From DATMGU01 sp035555315 (GTDB taxonomy: Bacteria; Pseudomonadota; Alphaproteobacteria; ATCC43930; CGMCC-115725), in the NCBI GenBank assembly GCA_035555315.1, contig DATMGU010000070.1, positions 88,915 to 152,914 of the forward strand: DNA of 64,000 nucleotides. Direction: 5' to 3'. Below the pieces are notes generated by a model. The model was not told the origin of the DNA, searched no databases, and saw only the letters and a list, made by a program, of their open reading frames with translations. Positions 28,894 to 36,718 of this stretch are shown in pieces; within the stretch, counting starts at the first letter, position 1; every line of letters starts with the position of its first letter. Both the position numbers and the translations under genes were made by a program.

Positions 28894-29955
28894 ATGCCCG
28901 CAGAATCTCGCTTGATCGCCGTCGCAACCGCGGTGCCGCCCTACCCGCTTGACCAAGCCGACGTGAAGGAACGGGTCAAGATGCTGTTCGGTCGCCGGTC
29001 CGACGACGTCGAGAGGCTTCTGCCGGTATTCACCAATACGGGTATCGCCACGCGCTATTCCTGCGTGCCGATCGATTGGTACAACGAGCCGCATACCTGG
29101 CCCGAGCGCAACCGCATCTACCTGGAAAGCGCCCTCGATCTCCTGGAAACGGCGACCCTCCGCGTCCTCGACAAGGCGGGGATGGCGCCGGGCGATATCG
29201 ACGCGATCGTCGTCGTGTCGACGACCGGTGTCGCCACCCCCAGCCTCGACGCCCTCTTGATGGAGCGGATGCAGCTGAAGCGCACGATCCGCCGCCTGCC
29301 GATCTTCGGCCTGGGCTGTGCCGGCGGCGTCATCGGCATGGCCCGCGCCGCGGCGCAGGCGACCGTGGCACCGGGCGAAAACGTCCTGTTTCTGGTGGTC
29401 GAGCTCTGCGCCCTGTCGTTCCGGCGCGACGATCTGTCGAAAAGCAACATCGTCGCCACGGCGCTGTTCGGCGACGGCGCGGCCGCCGCGATCCTATCGA
29501 CCAACGGCACCGGCCCGGTCATCGCCGCGTCGGGCGAACACACCTGGCCCGGCAGCCTGGGCATCATGGGCTGGGAGGTCACCGAGGACGGCATGAAGGC
29601 GATCTTCTCGCGCGATATTCCACGCCTGGTCACCGAACAGATGCGCGATGTCGCGACCGCGTTCCTCGAACGCAACGGCCTCACCCTGTCGCAGATCAAT
29701 CAGTTCGTCTGCCATCCGGGCGGCGCCAAGGTGCTGGACGCCCTGGAATACGCCTTCGGCATCGGCCAGGGCGCCCTGGTCGAGGCGCGGCGCGTGCTGC
29801 AGGATTATGGCAACATGTCCGCCGCGACCGTCATGTTCGTGCTGGAGCGCATCCTGGCGGCGGCCCCCGCCAGCGGCCATAGCTGGGCGCGCGCCATGAT
29901 GAGCACGCTGGGCCCCGGCTTCACGACCGGCTTTCTGGTGCTGGAAAACCGGTGA
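28894..29955 (+). CDS. Type III polyketide synthase (chalcone/stilbene synthase family)
   Basis: 353-aa thiolase-fold ketosynthase homodimer type. The catalytic triad is visible: Cys142 in 'GLGCAGG', His274 in 'CHPGG' and Asn307 in 'YGNMSAAT'. Bacterial relatives (BpsA, PKS10/11/18) extend long-chain acyl-CoA with malonyl-CoA to alkylpyrones or alkylresorcinols. I start at the ATG at 28894, 8 nt after 'tcaagg'; in-frame ATG 28873 and GTG 28855 are alternatives. The stop overlaps the downstream methyltransferase start (GTGA), the same arrangement as bpsA-bpsB in Bacillus. Confidence 0.93.
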   Translation: MPAESRLIAVATAVPPYPLDQADVKERVKMLFGRRSDDVERLLPVFTNTGIATRYSCVPIDWYNEPHTWPERNRIYLESALDLLETATLRVLDKAGMAPGDIDAIVVVSTTGVATPSLDALLMERMQLKRTIRRLPIFGLGCAGGVIGMARAAAQATVAPGENVLFLVVELCALSFRRDDLSKSNIVATALFGDGAAAAILSTNGTGPVIAASGEHTWPGSLGIMGWEVTEDGMKAIFSRDIPRLVTEQMRDVATAFLERNGLTLSQINQFVCHPGGAKVLDALEYAFGIGQGALVEARRVLQDYGNMSAATVMFVLERILAAAPASGHSWARAMMSTLGPGFTTGFLVLENR

Positions 29956-30452
29956 CCGCCGTCTATTGGATCCTCGCCGCCGTCGCCCTGCAGCGGCTGC
30001 TGGAACTCGTCTACGCCGCGCGCAACACACGGCGGCTGAAGGCGCGCGGCGCCGTCGAGATCGGCGCCAACCACTATCCGCTGTTCATCCTGCTGCATGG
30101 CAGCTGGCTGATCAGCCTGGCGATCCTGGTGCCGGCGGATACCCAGCCGAACTGGTGGCTGATCGCCGCTTTCGCGGTGTTCCAAGGCCTGCGCGTCTGG
30201 GTGGTGGCGACCCTCGGCCCCTATTGGACAACCCGGATCATCACCCTGCCCCAGGCCCCTTTGGTCCGCCGCGGCCCCTTCCGCTGGGTGCGCCACCCGA
30301 ACTACATGGTGGTGATCTGCGAAATCGCGCTGCTGCCACTCGCCTTCGGCGCGGTCGAGCTGGCGGTGATCTATTCGGCGCTGAACCTCGCGCTGATCGC
30401 CTATCGGATACGCATCGAGGAACGGGCGCTGGCACCGCGCCGGACGGCGTAA
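29952..30452 (+). CDS. ICMT-type integral membrane methyltransferase (BpsB-like)
   Basis: 166-aa membrane protein with about four hydrophobic segments and the isoprenylcysteine carboxyl methyltransferase motif region 'GPFRWVRHPNYMVVICE' (RHPNY binds S-adenosylmethionine) followed by 'RIRIEERAL'. Such proteins paired with type III polyketide synthases O-methylate alkylpyrones in the membrane. The GTG start overlaps the synthase stop, so the two are co-translated. The product of the pair is probably a methylated alkylpyrone-type lipid; chain length cannot be inferred. Confidence 0.88.
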   Translation: MTAVYWILAAVALQRLLELVYAARNTRRLKARGAVEIGANHYPLFILLHGSWLISLAILVPADTQPNWWLIAAFAVFQGLRVWVVATLGPYWTTRIITLPQAPLVRRGPFRWVRHPNYMVVICEIALLPLAFGAVELAVIYSALNLALIAYRIRIEERALAPRRTA

Positions 30453-30596
30453 GCACCACCGGGATAGCGCAACCATAGGACTCCCCTCGCGTTAGCCTCA
30501 TCAGGCCCGTTTGAAGCAGGCCTGTCTGAATCAGGCACACCTGATGGTCTTCGCGCAAACGGCGGCGCCTTTGGTGCCCGCCCTGGAGGAAAAGCT

Positions 30597-31214
30597 ATGA
30601 CCCGCACGCTCACCGGTCTCTATGATTCCTACGCAGATGCCGAAGCCACCGTCCACGATCTCGAAGCGGTCGATATCAGCCATGACGACATCAGCCTGCT
30701 CGCCAGCAACGCGGGCGAGCGCTACAGCCTCTCCGAAGGGGAAGGCAACGAGGCCGGTCCAGGTGCCGGGACCGGTGCGACCTTAGGCGCCGTGCTCGGC
30801 GGTGGTGCCGGCTTGCTCGCCGGCCTGGGTATGCTGGCAATCCCCGGTATCAGGCCGATCGTCTCCGCGGGTTGGCTGGTCGCAACCGCCGCCGGCGCCG
30901 CAGGGGGTGCCGTCGTGGGCGGCGCCGGCGGCGGCTTGATCGGCGCGATGATCGGCAATGGCGTCCCGGAAGAGCATGCCCATGTCTATGCAGAGGCGGT
31001 GCGCCGAGGGGGCACCCTGGTCACGGTGCGCGTCGAGAACGGCTTCGCGGCGACCGTCGAAGCGATCCTGCAAAAGCACCGCTCGGTCGATCCGGACGCG
31101 CGCGGGCGGGCCTATCGCGAGACCGGCTGGAGCCGTTTCGACGAGAACGCCCCCGCCTATACCGAAGAAGAGCTGGGACGCCAGCGTCGGCTTCATACCC
31201 CGACGATACTTTAG
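30597..31214 (+). CDS. General stress protein 17M-like membrane-associated protein
   Basis: 205-aa protein whose N-terminal 'LTGLYDSYADAEATVHDLE' and C-terminal 'ARVYAEAVRRGGTLVTVRV'-like segment (here 'HVYAEAVRRGGTLVTVRV') match the GSP17M/YflT family. The centre (about 55-125) is a glycine-rich hydrophobic region with GxxxG spacing ('GAVLGGGAGLLAGLG', 'GAAGGAVVGGAGGG') that probably inserts in a membrane. Strong 'ggaggaaa' Shine-Dalgarno. Monocistronic; probably stress-induced. Exact function unknown. Confidence 0.8.
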   Translation: MTRTLTGLYDSYADAEATVHDLEAVDISHDDISLLASNAGERYSLSEGEGNEAGPGAGTGATLGAVLGGGAGLLAGLGMLAIPGIRPIVSAGWLVATAAGAAGGAVVGGAGGGLIGAMIGNGVPEEHAHVYAEAVRRGGTLVTVRVENGFAATVEAILQKHRSVDPDARGRAYRETGWSRFDENAPAYTEEELGRQRRLHTPTIL

Positions 31215-31264
31215 CAAAGGCGCGACCCGAGCAAAGGCGCGGCCCGAGCAAAGGCGCGACCCGG
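31214..31264. repeat. 17-bp tandem repeat, three units
   Basis: Units of the form GCAAAGGCGCGACCCGA at 31214, 31231 and 31248, with one internal A/G and one terminal A/G variant. The array starts at the last base of the stress-protein stop codon and lies between convergent genes. Confidence 0.85.
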
Positions 31265-31307
31265 AAAAGCCCCGGTTTTGGCCGAAGCCGGGCGGCCGAC
31301 GATTTTC

Positions 31308-32492
31308 CTAGAGCGTACGGAAAGTCGCGGCTTTAGCCGGCTGATCGAGGAAGAAACGCATCATTTCACGACTGGCATCGGGTCCGCGTGGCTCGGTATA
31401 CGACCCGGCGGCGTTGCCGCCGAACCAGGCGTGGCCGCCCCCGTGAACGACCCAGTGCTCCAGCATCGATCGCCCGCTTTCGTCCGCCTGAACGGTGCGG
31501 GTGTACCTTATCCCACCCTGAGCCTCGCCGTGGTCGACGCTGACCCTGAACTGCCCCGCGGCCTTTGACTGCGCGATGACCTGATCGCCATTGACCGGGT
31601 TGACGATCGTGTCGCGGTCGCCATGGAACACGATGGTCGGAACGGCGCCTTCGGATCCGCCGTTCCTAGGTGATTTTCCCGCCGGGGTGGGCCCGCCATC
31701 CCGCATCGCGGCAACGGCGGAAGCCATGTCTCGGGCGGCGCCGCACGCCAATCCGGAATGAACGCCGATGCCCGCATAGAGGTCCGGATAGGTCGAGCCC
31801 ATGATGGCCGCCACGGCACCGCCGGCCGACAACCCGGCAATAAAGATGCGCCCGGAGTCGACCGAGAAGTCCCGCATGATCTGGCGCGTGATTCCCGCGA
31901 TCAGCGAGGGCTCGCCGCGATCACGCTGCTGGTCGCCGGTACTGAACCAATTCCAGCACTTGGAGACGTTGGCCGATCGGGCCTGTGCCGGATAGGCGGC
32001 GAGGAAGGTCCGTTCCTCGGCCAGATCGTTCATGCGCGTCCCGGCGGCGAAGTCGTCGGGCGACTGGGTGCAGCCGTGCAGCATCACCACAAGAGGCAGC
32101 GCTTGTCCGTCATAGCCGCTTGGGACGTAAAGCTTGTAAGCACGGCTGCCCGCTTCATTGGCATAGCCGCGCTCTTCAAACCGTGCCCCCGGCGGGATCG
32201 TGGGCCGCGCGCGCGCCACGCCGGACCCGCCGAATAGGCCGGCCGGTCGGAGTTGCCCCATACGGCCTAGAACCCCCTTCAGCGCCTCGGTGATCCGCGG
32301 GAGGCTCCCATCGACAAGACGATCGGGGGCATGCGCGCCAGCACCCGCCGATCCCTGCTTTGGTTCGCTGTTCGCGTCGAACGACGCGGCGCCGGCGCGC
32401 GCCCCGCGCAGAACGGCCATCGCCTCGACAAGCCGACCCTCGCGTGTGAGGCGGAGCGCCTTGATCATGTCGATCTTCGACTGTGCATTCAT
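31308..32492 (-). CDS. PHB-depolymerase-family esterase
   Basis: 394-aa esterase of the LpqC/PhaZ-like family. Visible elements are 'LPLVVMLHGCTQ' (oxyanion region), 'FIAGLSAGGAVA' (nucleophile Ser in GLSAGG), 'IVFHGDRDTIVNP' (Asp) and 'GGGHAWFGG' (His). Residues 1-110 are an extra, mostly hydrophilic N-terminal segment without signal peptide, so the enzyme may be intracellular (polyhydroxybutyrate mobilisation or ester hydrolysis). The next gene upstream on the same strand is a ribbon-helix-helix regulator, 33 bp away. Confidence 0.87.
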   Translation of the reverse strand: MNAQSKIDMIKALRLTREGRLVEAMAVLRGARAGAASFDANSEPKQGSAGAGAHAPDRLVDGSLPRITEALKGVLGRMGQLRPAGLFGGSGVARARPTIPPGARFEERGYANEAGSRAYKLYVPSGYDGQALPLVVMLHGCTQSPDDFAAGTRMNDLAEERTFLAAYPAQARSANVSKCWNWFSTGDQQRDRGEPSLIAGITRQIMRDFSVDSGRIFIAGLSAGGAVAAIMGSTYPDLYAGIGVHSGLACGAARDMASAVAAMRDGGPTPAGKSPRNGGSEGAVPTIVFHGDRDTIVNPVNGDQVIAQSKAAGQFRVSVDHGEAQGGIRYTRTVQADESGRSMLEHWVVHGGGHAWFGGNAAGSYTEPRGPDASREMMRFFLDQPAKAATFRTL

Positions 32493-32525
32493 GGCGCGGA
32501 TCCTGTTGAGGTGGAGAACCGAACG

Positions 32526-32945
32526 TCAGCGGATACGGTCGCGCAGAGCCGCCTTCACCGCGGGATTGGCCTGCAAGGCGCCAAGCACGTGAAGCGATGC
32601 GATCGTATCGCGTGCAAGGTCGGCGGAGACGTCCGCCGCGATGACCGCCAACCCGAGCACCTGGATGTGAAGCATCTCGCCGGCCGCTCGCACGAGTTCC
32701 AGGTCCTGCCTGCTGTATCGACGCAAACCAAGGTCGAGCTGGTGTCTCGCAACGGACTGTTTGACGGCATCGTCATGGCGATCGAGCTGATTGCGGATCG
32801 CCGTGCGGATGAAATCGGTGCGGTTGGAGTAGAAGCCCTCCTGCACCAGCAGATCGATATGGCCGAGGTCGACATAGCCGAGATTGATCGTGATCTTCTC
32901 ACTATCGACCGTCCTCGGCCGAAGCTCCGACAGCTTGCCAGCCAT
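32526..32945 (-). CDS. Ribbon-helix-helix (CopG-like) transcriptional regulator
   Basis: 139-aa DNA-binding protein. Residues about 17-56 form the RHH fold: beta strand 'KITINLGYVDLGHIDLLV' and helices 'SNRTDFIRTAIRNQL'. A C-terminal extension of about 80 residues follows ('RYSRQDLELVRAAGEMLHIQVLG'), which may bind a ligand or mediate oligomerisation. The adjacent PHB-depolymerase-type gene is its likely target. An inverted repeat 17 nt upstream of the start may be its operator. Confidence 0.8.
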   Translation of the reverse strand: MAGKLSELRPRTVDSEKITINLGYVDLGHIDLLVQEGFYSNRTDFIRTAIRNQLDRHDDAVKQSVARHQLDLGLRRYSRQDLELVRAAGEMLHIQVLGLAVIAADVSADLARDTIASLHVLGALQANPAVKAALRDRIR

Positions 32946-32962
32946 GATTTACCATCCCTATA

Positions 32963-32978
32963 CCATCCACATAGATGG
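32963..32978. promoter_or_regulatory. Candidate RHH operator
   Basis: Inverted repeat CCATC-N6-GATGG just upstream of the regulator gene, preceded by another 'accatcc'. Short symmetric half-sites like these suit a ribbon-helix-helix repressor acting on its own promoter. Confidence 0.4.
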
Positions 32979-33102
32979 CATATTGGCGGGGGCGTCACGC
33001 TTTGCAAGAGGCGCTCACGGTCCGAGGGAGCGTGACGCGGCGAAAACTCTCGCCGCACAAACCCGGCGGAACCGTACTAATCTATTGTCCTGAGCGGGTG
33101 TC

Positions 33103-34413
33103 ATGCGGGCAAACCATGCGGAGGAGGCGATTCCAATAGTGGCGACGCTCGGCGGCATCGGGGAAGCCTTCGCGGATCGGAATTTCCGGATCTACTCGGT
33201 CGGCGGGATCGTCTCCTGGCTCAGCTTCTTCGTGCAGATGGTCGCGGTTTCCTGGACCACCTGGGAACTGACCCATTCCACGACCTGGCTTGCGATCGTG
33301 GCGCTGCTCGATATCGCGCCGAACATCGTCTTTCTGCCGCTGGGCGGCGTCCTCGCCGACCGGTGCGATCGATTCCGGATCGTGGTGATCACGCATATCC
33401 TGGCACTGTTTCAGTCGCTGGCGCTCACCGTGCTCGCCTATGACGGTCAGCTCACGATCGGGCTCATCGCCGTGCTGGCGTTCCTGCATGGCCTGATCCA
33501 CAGCTTCAGCGCTCCCGGCCTGTTCGGGATGCTGCCACGCTTCGTCGACCGTGAGCGCCTGGCTTCGGCGATCGCGGTGAGTTCGGCCTATACCCAGTTC
33601 GCGATCTTCGCGGGGCCGGCCCTCGCCGGCTGGCTCATCCTGCATTTCGGCGTCGCGACGGCATTTGCGACCAATGTCTTCGGCTATTTCTTTTATCTGT
33701 GCAGCATCGCGTTCCTGCGCACGCCGACGGATTTCCGGGCACCGGTCGCGAGCGGGCGATCCGTGGTCGGTGATCTCCTCGACGGCGCCCGCTATATCCT
33801 CGGCCATCCGGGCATCTCGGCGCTGCTTTTGCTGATGCTGATGGGCGATGCCCTCTCGTCGTCGGTCTATCAGATGCTGCCGGCCTATGCCGACGGGATC
33901 CTCGGCATGGGCGTAGAGGGCGTGTCGAGCCTGATGGCGGCGGCCGGGTTCGGTGCCACGCTGTCGGCGCTCTGGCTGGCACAGGGCGGTGCCCGGCGCG
34001 CCACGCCGCGACGCGTACTCTGGGCCTTCCTTGCCTTCACCCTGGCCGTCTCCTGCGTGATGCTCGTCCAGAGCCTCATACCAGCGGTGCTCGCCATGAT
34101 CGTCTTTGGCATCGCTGGCGAGATGCGGCGCACCGGCACGGTCTCGCTGTTGCAGATGTCGGTGCGCGACGAGCGGCGCGGCCGGGTGATGGCGACGCAA
34201 TTCCTGCTGCAGCGCGTCGCCGGCGGCATCGGCGTCTCTGTCGTCGGCGCCGTGGCGGAGCATCACGGCCTGCGCGCACCGATGCTGATCGCCGCCGGGC
34301 TCGCCCTCCTCGCCTGGGCGATCGCCTTTCGCGGCCGGGCACGCATCCTCGCCGCCTTCGCACCCGACCCGACGGCTCTGACCACTGGCCAAGCAGCAGC
34401 CGAGACGTATTGA
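33103..34413 (+). CDS. MFS transporter (enterobactin-exporter-like MFS_3 family)
   Basis: 436-aa major facilitator protein with 12 predicted membrane helices. N-terminal 'FADRNFRIYSVGGIVSWLSFFVQMVAVSW' pattern (about 20-48, key Asn25, Tyr28, Gly32) and loop 2-3 'GGVLADRCDR' are typical of the EntS/MFS_3 group of proton-driven exporters. Substrate unknown. It lies upstream of the ars operon but is separated by 150 bp containing the arsR promoter, so it is probably a separate unit. Confidence 0.85.
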   Translation: MRANHAEEAIPIVATLGGIGEAFADRNFRIYSVGGIVSWLSFFVQMVAVSWTTWELTHSTTWLAIVALLDIAPNIVFLPLGGVLADRCDRFRIVVITHILALFQSLALTVLAYDGQLTIGLIAVLAFLHGLIHSFSAPGLFGMLPRFVDRERLASAIAVSSAYTQFAIFAGPALAGWLILHFGVATAFATNVFGYFFYLCSIAFLRTPTDFRAPVASGRSVVGDLLDGARYILGHPGISALLLLMLMGDALSSSVYQMLPAYADGILGMGVEGVSSLMAAAGFGATLSALWLAQGGARRATPRRVLWAFLAFTLAVSCVMLVQSLIPAVLAMIVFGIAGEMRRTGTVSLLQMSVRDERRGRVMATQFLLQRVAGGIGVSVVGAVAEHHGLRAPMLIAAGLALLAWAIAFRGRARILAAFAPDPTALTTGQAAAETY

Positions 34414-34479
34414 CGACAGCGGCATCGCGGCCCTTCCAGCCGATAGTGTCGCCGTCTCGATCGTCAACCGGCAATCCAT

Positions 34480-34502
34480 ATATTCGACATTCCTCGAAAT
34501 AT
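34480..34502. promoter_or_regulatory. Upstream inverted repeat in the ars control region
   Basis: Near-palindrome ATATTCGA-CATTCC-TCGAAATAT, resembling the TCGA-containing operator at the arsR promoter. Could be a second ArsR site. Weak evidence from symmetry alone. Confidence 0.3.
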
Positions 34503-34504
34503 CG

Positions 34505-34550
34505 TTGACACGCCAGGCGGGCCAGCATTAATTTCGACTTTAGTCAAAAT
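34505..34550 (+). promoter_or_regulatory. Promoter and candidate ArsR operator of the ars operon
   Basis: A TTGACA box (34505-34510) is followed after 17 bp by TTAATT (34528-34533), a good sigma-70-type promoter. Overlapping its -10 region is the near-perfect palindrome ATTTCGAC-TTTA-GTCAAAAT (34531-34550). A repressor bound there would block transcription. The arsR ribosome-binding site GGAGG is at 34554-34558. Confidence 0.65.
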
Positions 34551-34564
34551 GTCGGAGGGCGCTC

Positions 34565-34927
34565 ATGGAAACGAAACAGGCCGTACAGGCCCTGGGCGCC
34601 CTCGCCCACGACCATCGGCTCGCGGTGTACCGCATGCTCGTGACGCGGGGGCCGGACGGGTTGCCGGCCGGCGTCATCGCCGAGCGGCTGGGAGTGCCGC
34701 CCTCCTCGCTGACCTTCCACCTGCAGCATCTCACCCGCGCCGGCCTGGCCACGCAGCGGCGTGTCAGCCGTCAGCTCATCTACGCGGCCGATTTCGCGCG
34801 GATGAATGGCCTGGTCGGCTTCCTTACGGAGAATTGCTGCGGTCGGGGCGACGGTTACGGCGCCTGTTTGCCGGCCCTGCCCTCAAGCGAATGCCCCGCT
34901 TCCCCTGAGAAAAAGGCAGCCTCATGA
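34565..34927 (+). CDS. arsR: Arsenic-responsive ArsR/SmtB repressor
   Basis: 120-aa winged-helix repressor. The HTH is 'VIAERLGVPPSSLTFHLQHLTRAGLA' (about 38-63; recognition helix 'SSLTFHLQHL'). As(III)-binding cysteines are probably Cys91, Cys92 and Cys101 in 'ENCCGRGDGYGAC', a C-terminal trigonal site like that of the Acidithiobacillus ArsR, not the CVC helix site of E. coli ArsR. First gene of a tightly coupled operon: overlaps the next start (ATGA). Confidence 0.92.
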   Translation: METKQAVQALGALAHDHRLAVYRMLVTRGPDGLPAGVIAERLGVPPSSLTFHLQHLTRAGLATQRRVSRQLIYAADFARMNGLVGFLTENCCGRGDGYGACLPALPSSECPASPEKKAAS

Positions 34928-36270
34928 ACCGGAACCGTTTACCCATCGCCATCATCGGCGCCGGCCCCGTCGGCCTCGCGGCGGCGGCGCATCTCCTGGC
35001 GCGCGGTGAGACGCCGATCATGTTCGAGGCCGGTGGCACCGTCGGACGCAGCATCCGTCAATGGGGCCATGTCCGCCTGTTTACGCCCTGGCGCTTCTGC
35101 ATGGATCGGCAGGCGGTAGCACTGCTCACCAAGGCCGGCTGGTCGCCCCCACCCCTCCACGAGGTTCCAACCGGCGCGGAGCTGGTGACTCGCTACTTGG
35201 AACCCCTCGCCGCTCTTCCCTCCATCGCAACTCAGATCCACCTGAACACCCGCGTTGTCGCCGTCACCCGACGAGGCACCGACAAGGTGCGGACCGTCGG
35301 GCGGGATAGCCTGCCCTTCGTGCTGCGCGTCGCCGAGGCGGATGGCCGGGTGCGGAACGTCGAGGCGCGCGCGGTGATCGACGCCTCGGGCACTTGGTCG
35401 TCGCCCAACCCGGCCGGCTCCGACGGCTTGCCGGCGATCGGCGAGATCGACGCGGCGGACCGGATCGCGACCGGCATTCCGGACGCGCTGGGGCGGGAGC
35501 GTCGGCGCTACGCTGGCAAAACCACGGCCGTCGTGGGCAGCGGCCACTCGGCACTCAACGCCCTCATCGATCTGGCGCAGCTTCGATCGGAGGCGCCCGG
35601 CACCCGCCTGTTCTGGATCATGCGCAAGGAGCGGATCGAGGCGGCTTTCGGCGGCGAAAGCGCGGACGCGCTGGCGGGCCGCGGCGAGCTGGGGAGCCTG
35701 GGCCGCGCCCTGGTGGAAAGCGGCGCCGTCGAGGTGTTTTCGCCCTTCCGCATCGCGGCGATCGGCCGTGACGACGAGGGCCGGCTGCGCATCACCGGCG
35801 ACCATGCCGGCACCGAGGCGGCGCTCGTCGCCGACGAGGTGATCGTAGCAACCGGCTTCCGGCCGGATCTGTCCATGCTGCGGGAGATCCGCCTTTCCCT
35901 CGATCCCTGGCTCGAATGCGCCGCCGGCATCGGCACGCTGATCGACCCCAACCTGCATAGCTGCGGCACGGTGCGCCCGCATGGCGCCATGGAGCTGGCG
36001 CACCCGGAGCCGGGCTTCTTCATCGCCGGCATGAAGAGCTACGGCCGGGCACCGACCTTTCTGCTGGCGACCGGCCACGAGCAGGTCCGTTCGATCGCCG
36101 CCACCCTGGCCGGCGACGTGGACGCGGCGGCACGGATAGAGCTGGAGCTGCCTGAGACCGGGGTGTGCGGCGCGCGCCCGTCTCCAAGACTCGAGATAGA
36201 GGTTTCGGCGGGTTCATCAAGCTGCGGATCTGGGGCAGCCATCGAGCCCGTCACCGCCTGCTGCGCCTGA
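34924..36270 (+). CDS. FAD-dependent oxidoreductase of the ars operon (ArsO-like)
   Basis: 448-aa flavoprotein with two dinucleotide-binding motifs: 'AIIGAGPVGLAAAAHLL' (FAD, about 9-25) and 'TAVVGSGHSALNALIDLA' (NAD(P)H, about 200-217), plus 'VIVATGFRPD'. Related to flavin monooxygenases/thioredoxin-reductase-like proteins often found between arsR and arsC in bacterial ars operons. The C-terminus is Cys-rich ('GVCGAR', 'SSSCGSG', 'ACCA'), possibly a metalloid-binding tail. Role inferred: redox step in arsenic handling; the reaction is not established by the sequence. Confidence 0.8.
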   Translation: MNRNRLPIAIIGAGPVGLAAAAHLLARGETPIMFEAGGTVGRSIRQWGHVRLFTPWRFCMDRQAVALLTKAGWSPPPLHEVPTGAELVTRYLEPLAALPSIATQIHLNTRVVAVTRRGTDKVRTVGRDSLPFVLRVAEADGRVRNVEARAVIDASGTWSSPNPAGSDGLPAIGEIDAADRIATGIPDALGRERRRYAGKTTAVVGSGHSALNALIDLAQLRSEAPGTRLFWIMRKERIEAAFGGESADALAGRGELGSLGRALVESGAVEVFSPFRIAAIGRDDEGRLRITGDHAGTEAALVADEVIVATGFRPDLSMLREIRLSLDPWLECAAGIGTLIDPNLHSCGTVRPHGAMELAHPEPGFFIAGMKSYGRAPTFLLATGHEQVRSIAATLAGDVDAAARIELELPETGVCGARPSPRLEIEVSAGSSSCGSGAAIEPVTACCA

Positions 36271-36286
36271 TAGAGAGTCCTGCGTC

Positions 36287-36718
36287 ATGACCGTTACGAT
36301 CTACCACAATCCGGCCTGCGGGACGTCGCGCAACGTGCTCGGCCTGATCCGCGACAGCGGTGAGGAGCCGGTCGTCATCGAATACCTGAAGACCCCGCCG
36401 AGCCGCCCCGAACTCGTCGATCTGATCCGGCACATGGGCATTTCGGTGCGCGATCTGCTGCGCCGGAAGGGGACGCCGTACGACGAGCTGGGCCTGGACA
36501 ACACTGACCTAACGGACGACCAACTGATCGACGCGATGATGGCGCACCCCATCCTCATCAACCGGCCAATCGTCATCACACCCCTAGTCGTGAAGCTCTG
36601 CCGACCCTCGGAAACGGTGCTGGACATCCTCCCCACGGGACAACGCGGTGCCTTCGCCAAGGAGGATGGCGAGCTGGTGGTGGACGAGCGCGGTCGTCGT
36701 AAAAAGGCAACATCATGA
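36287..36718 (+). CDS. arsC: Arsenate reductase (glutaredoxin-coupled ArsC)
   Basis: 143-aa ArsC of the Spx/ArsC fold. The catalytic HX3CX3R is His7, Cys11 and Arg15 in 'HNPACGTSRN'. Conserved 'NRPIVITP' near residue 93 provides the phosphate-like binding Arg. Reduces As(V) to As(III), which the downstream Acr3 exports. Stop overlaps the acr3 start (ATGA at 36715-36718). Confidence 0.94.
   Translation: MTVTIYHNPACGTSRNVLGLIRDSGEEPVVIEYLKTPPSRPELVDLIRHMGISVRDLLRRKGTPYDELGLDNTDLTDDQLIDAMMAHPILINRPIVITPLVVKLCRPSETVLDILPTGQRGAFAKEDGELVVDERGRRKKATS

Noticed and set aside
33082..34479. 465-codon antisense frame over the MFS gene, with many charged residues
   Set aside because: Composition is typical of a complement of a hydrophobic membrane protein gene; no start signal or homology.
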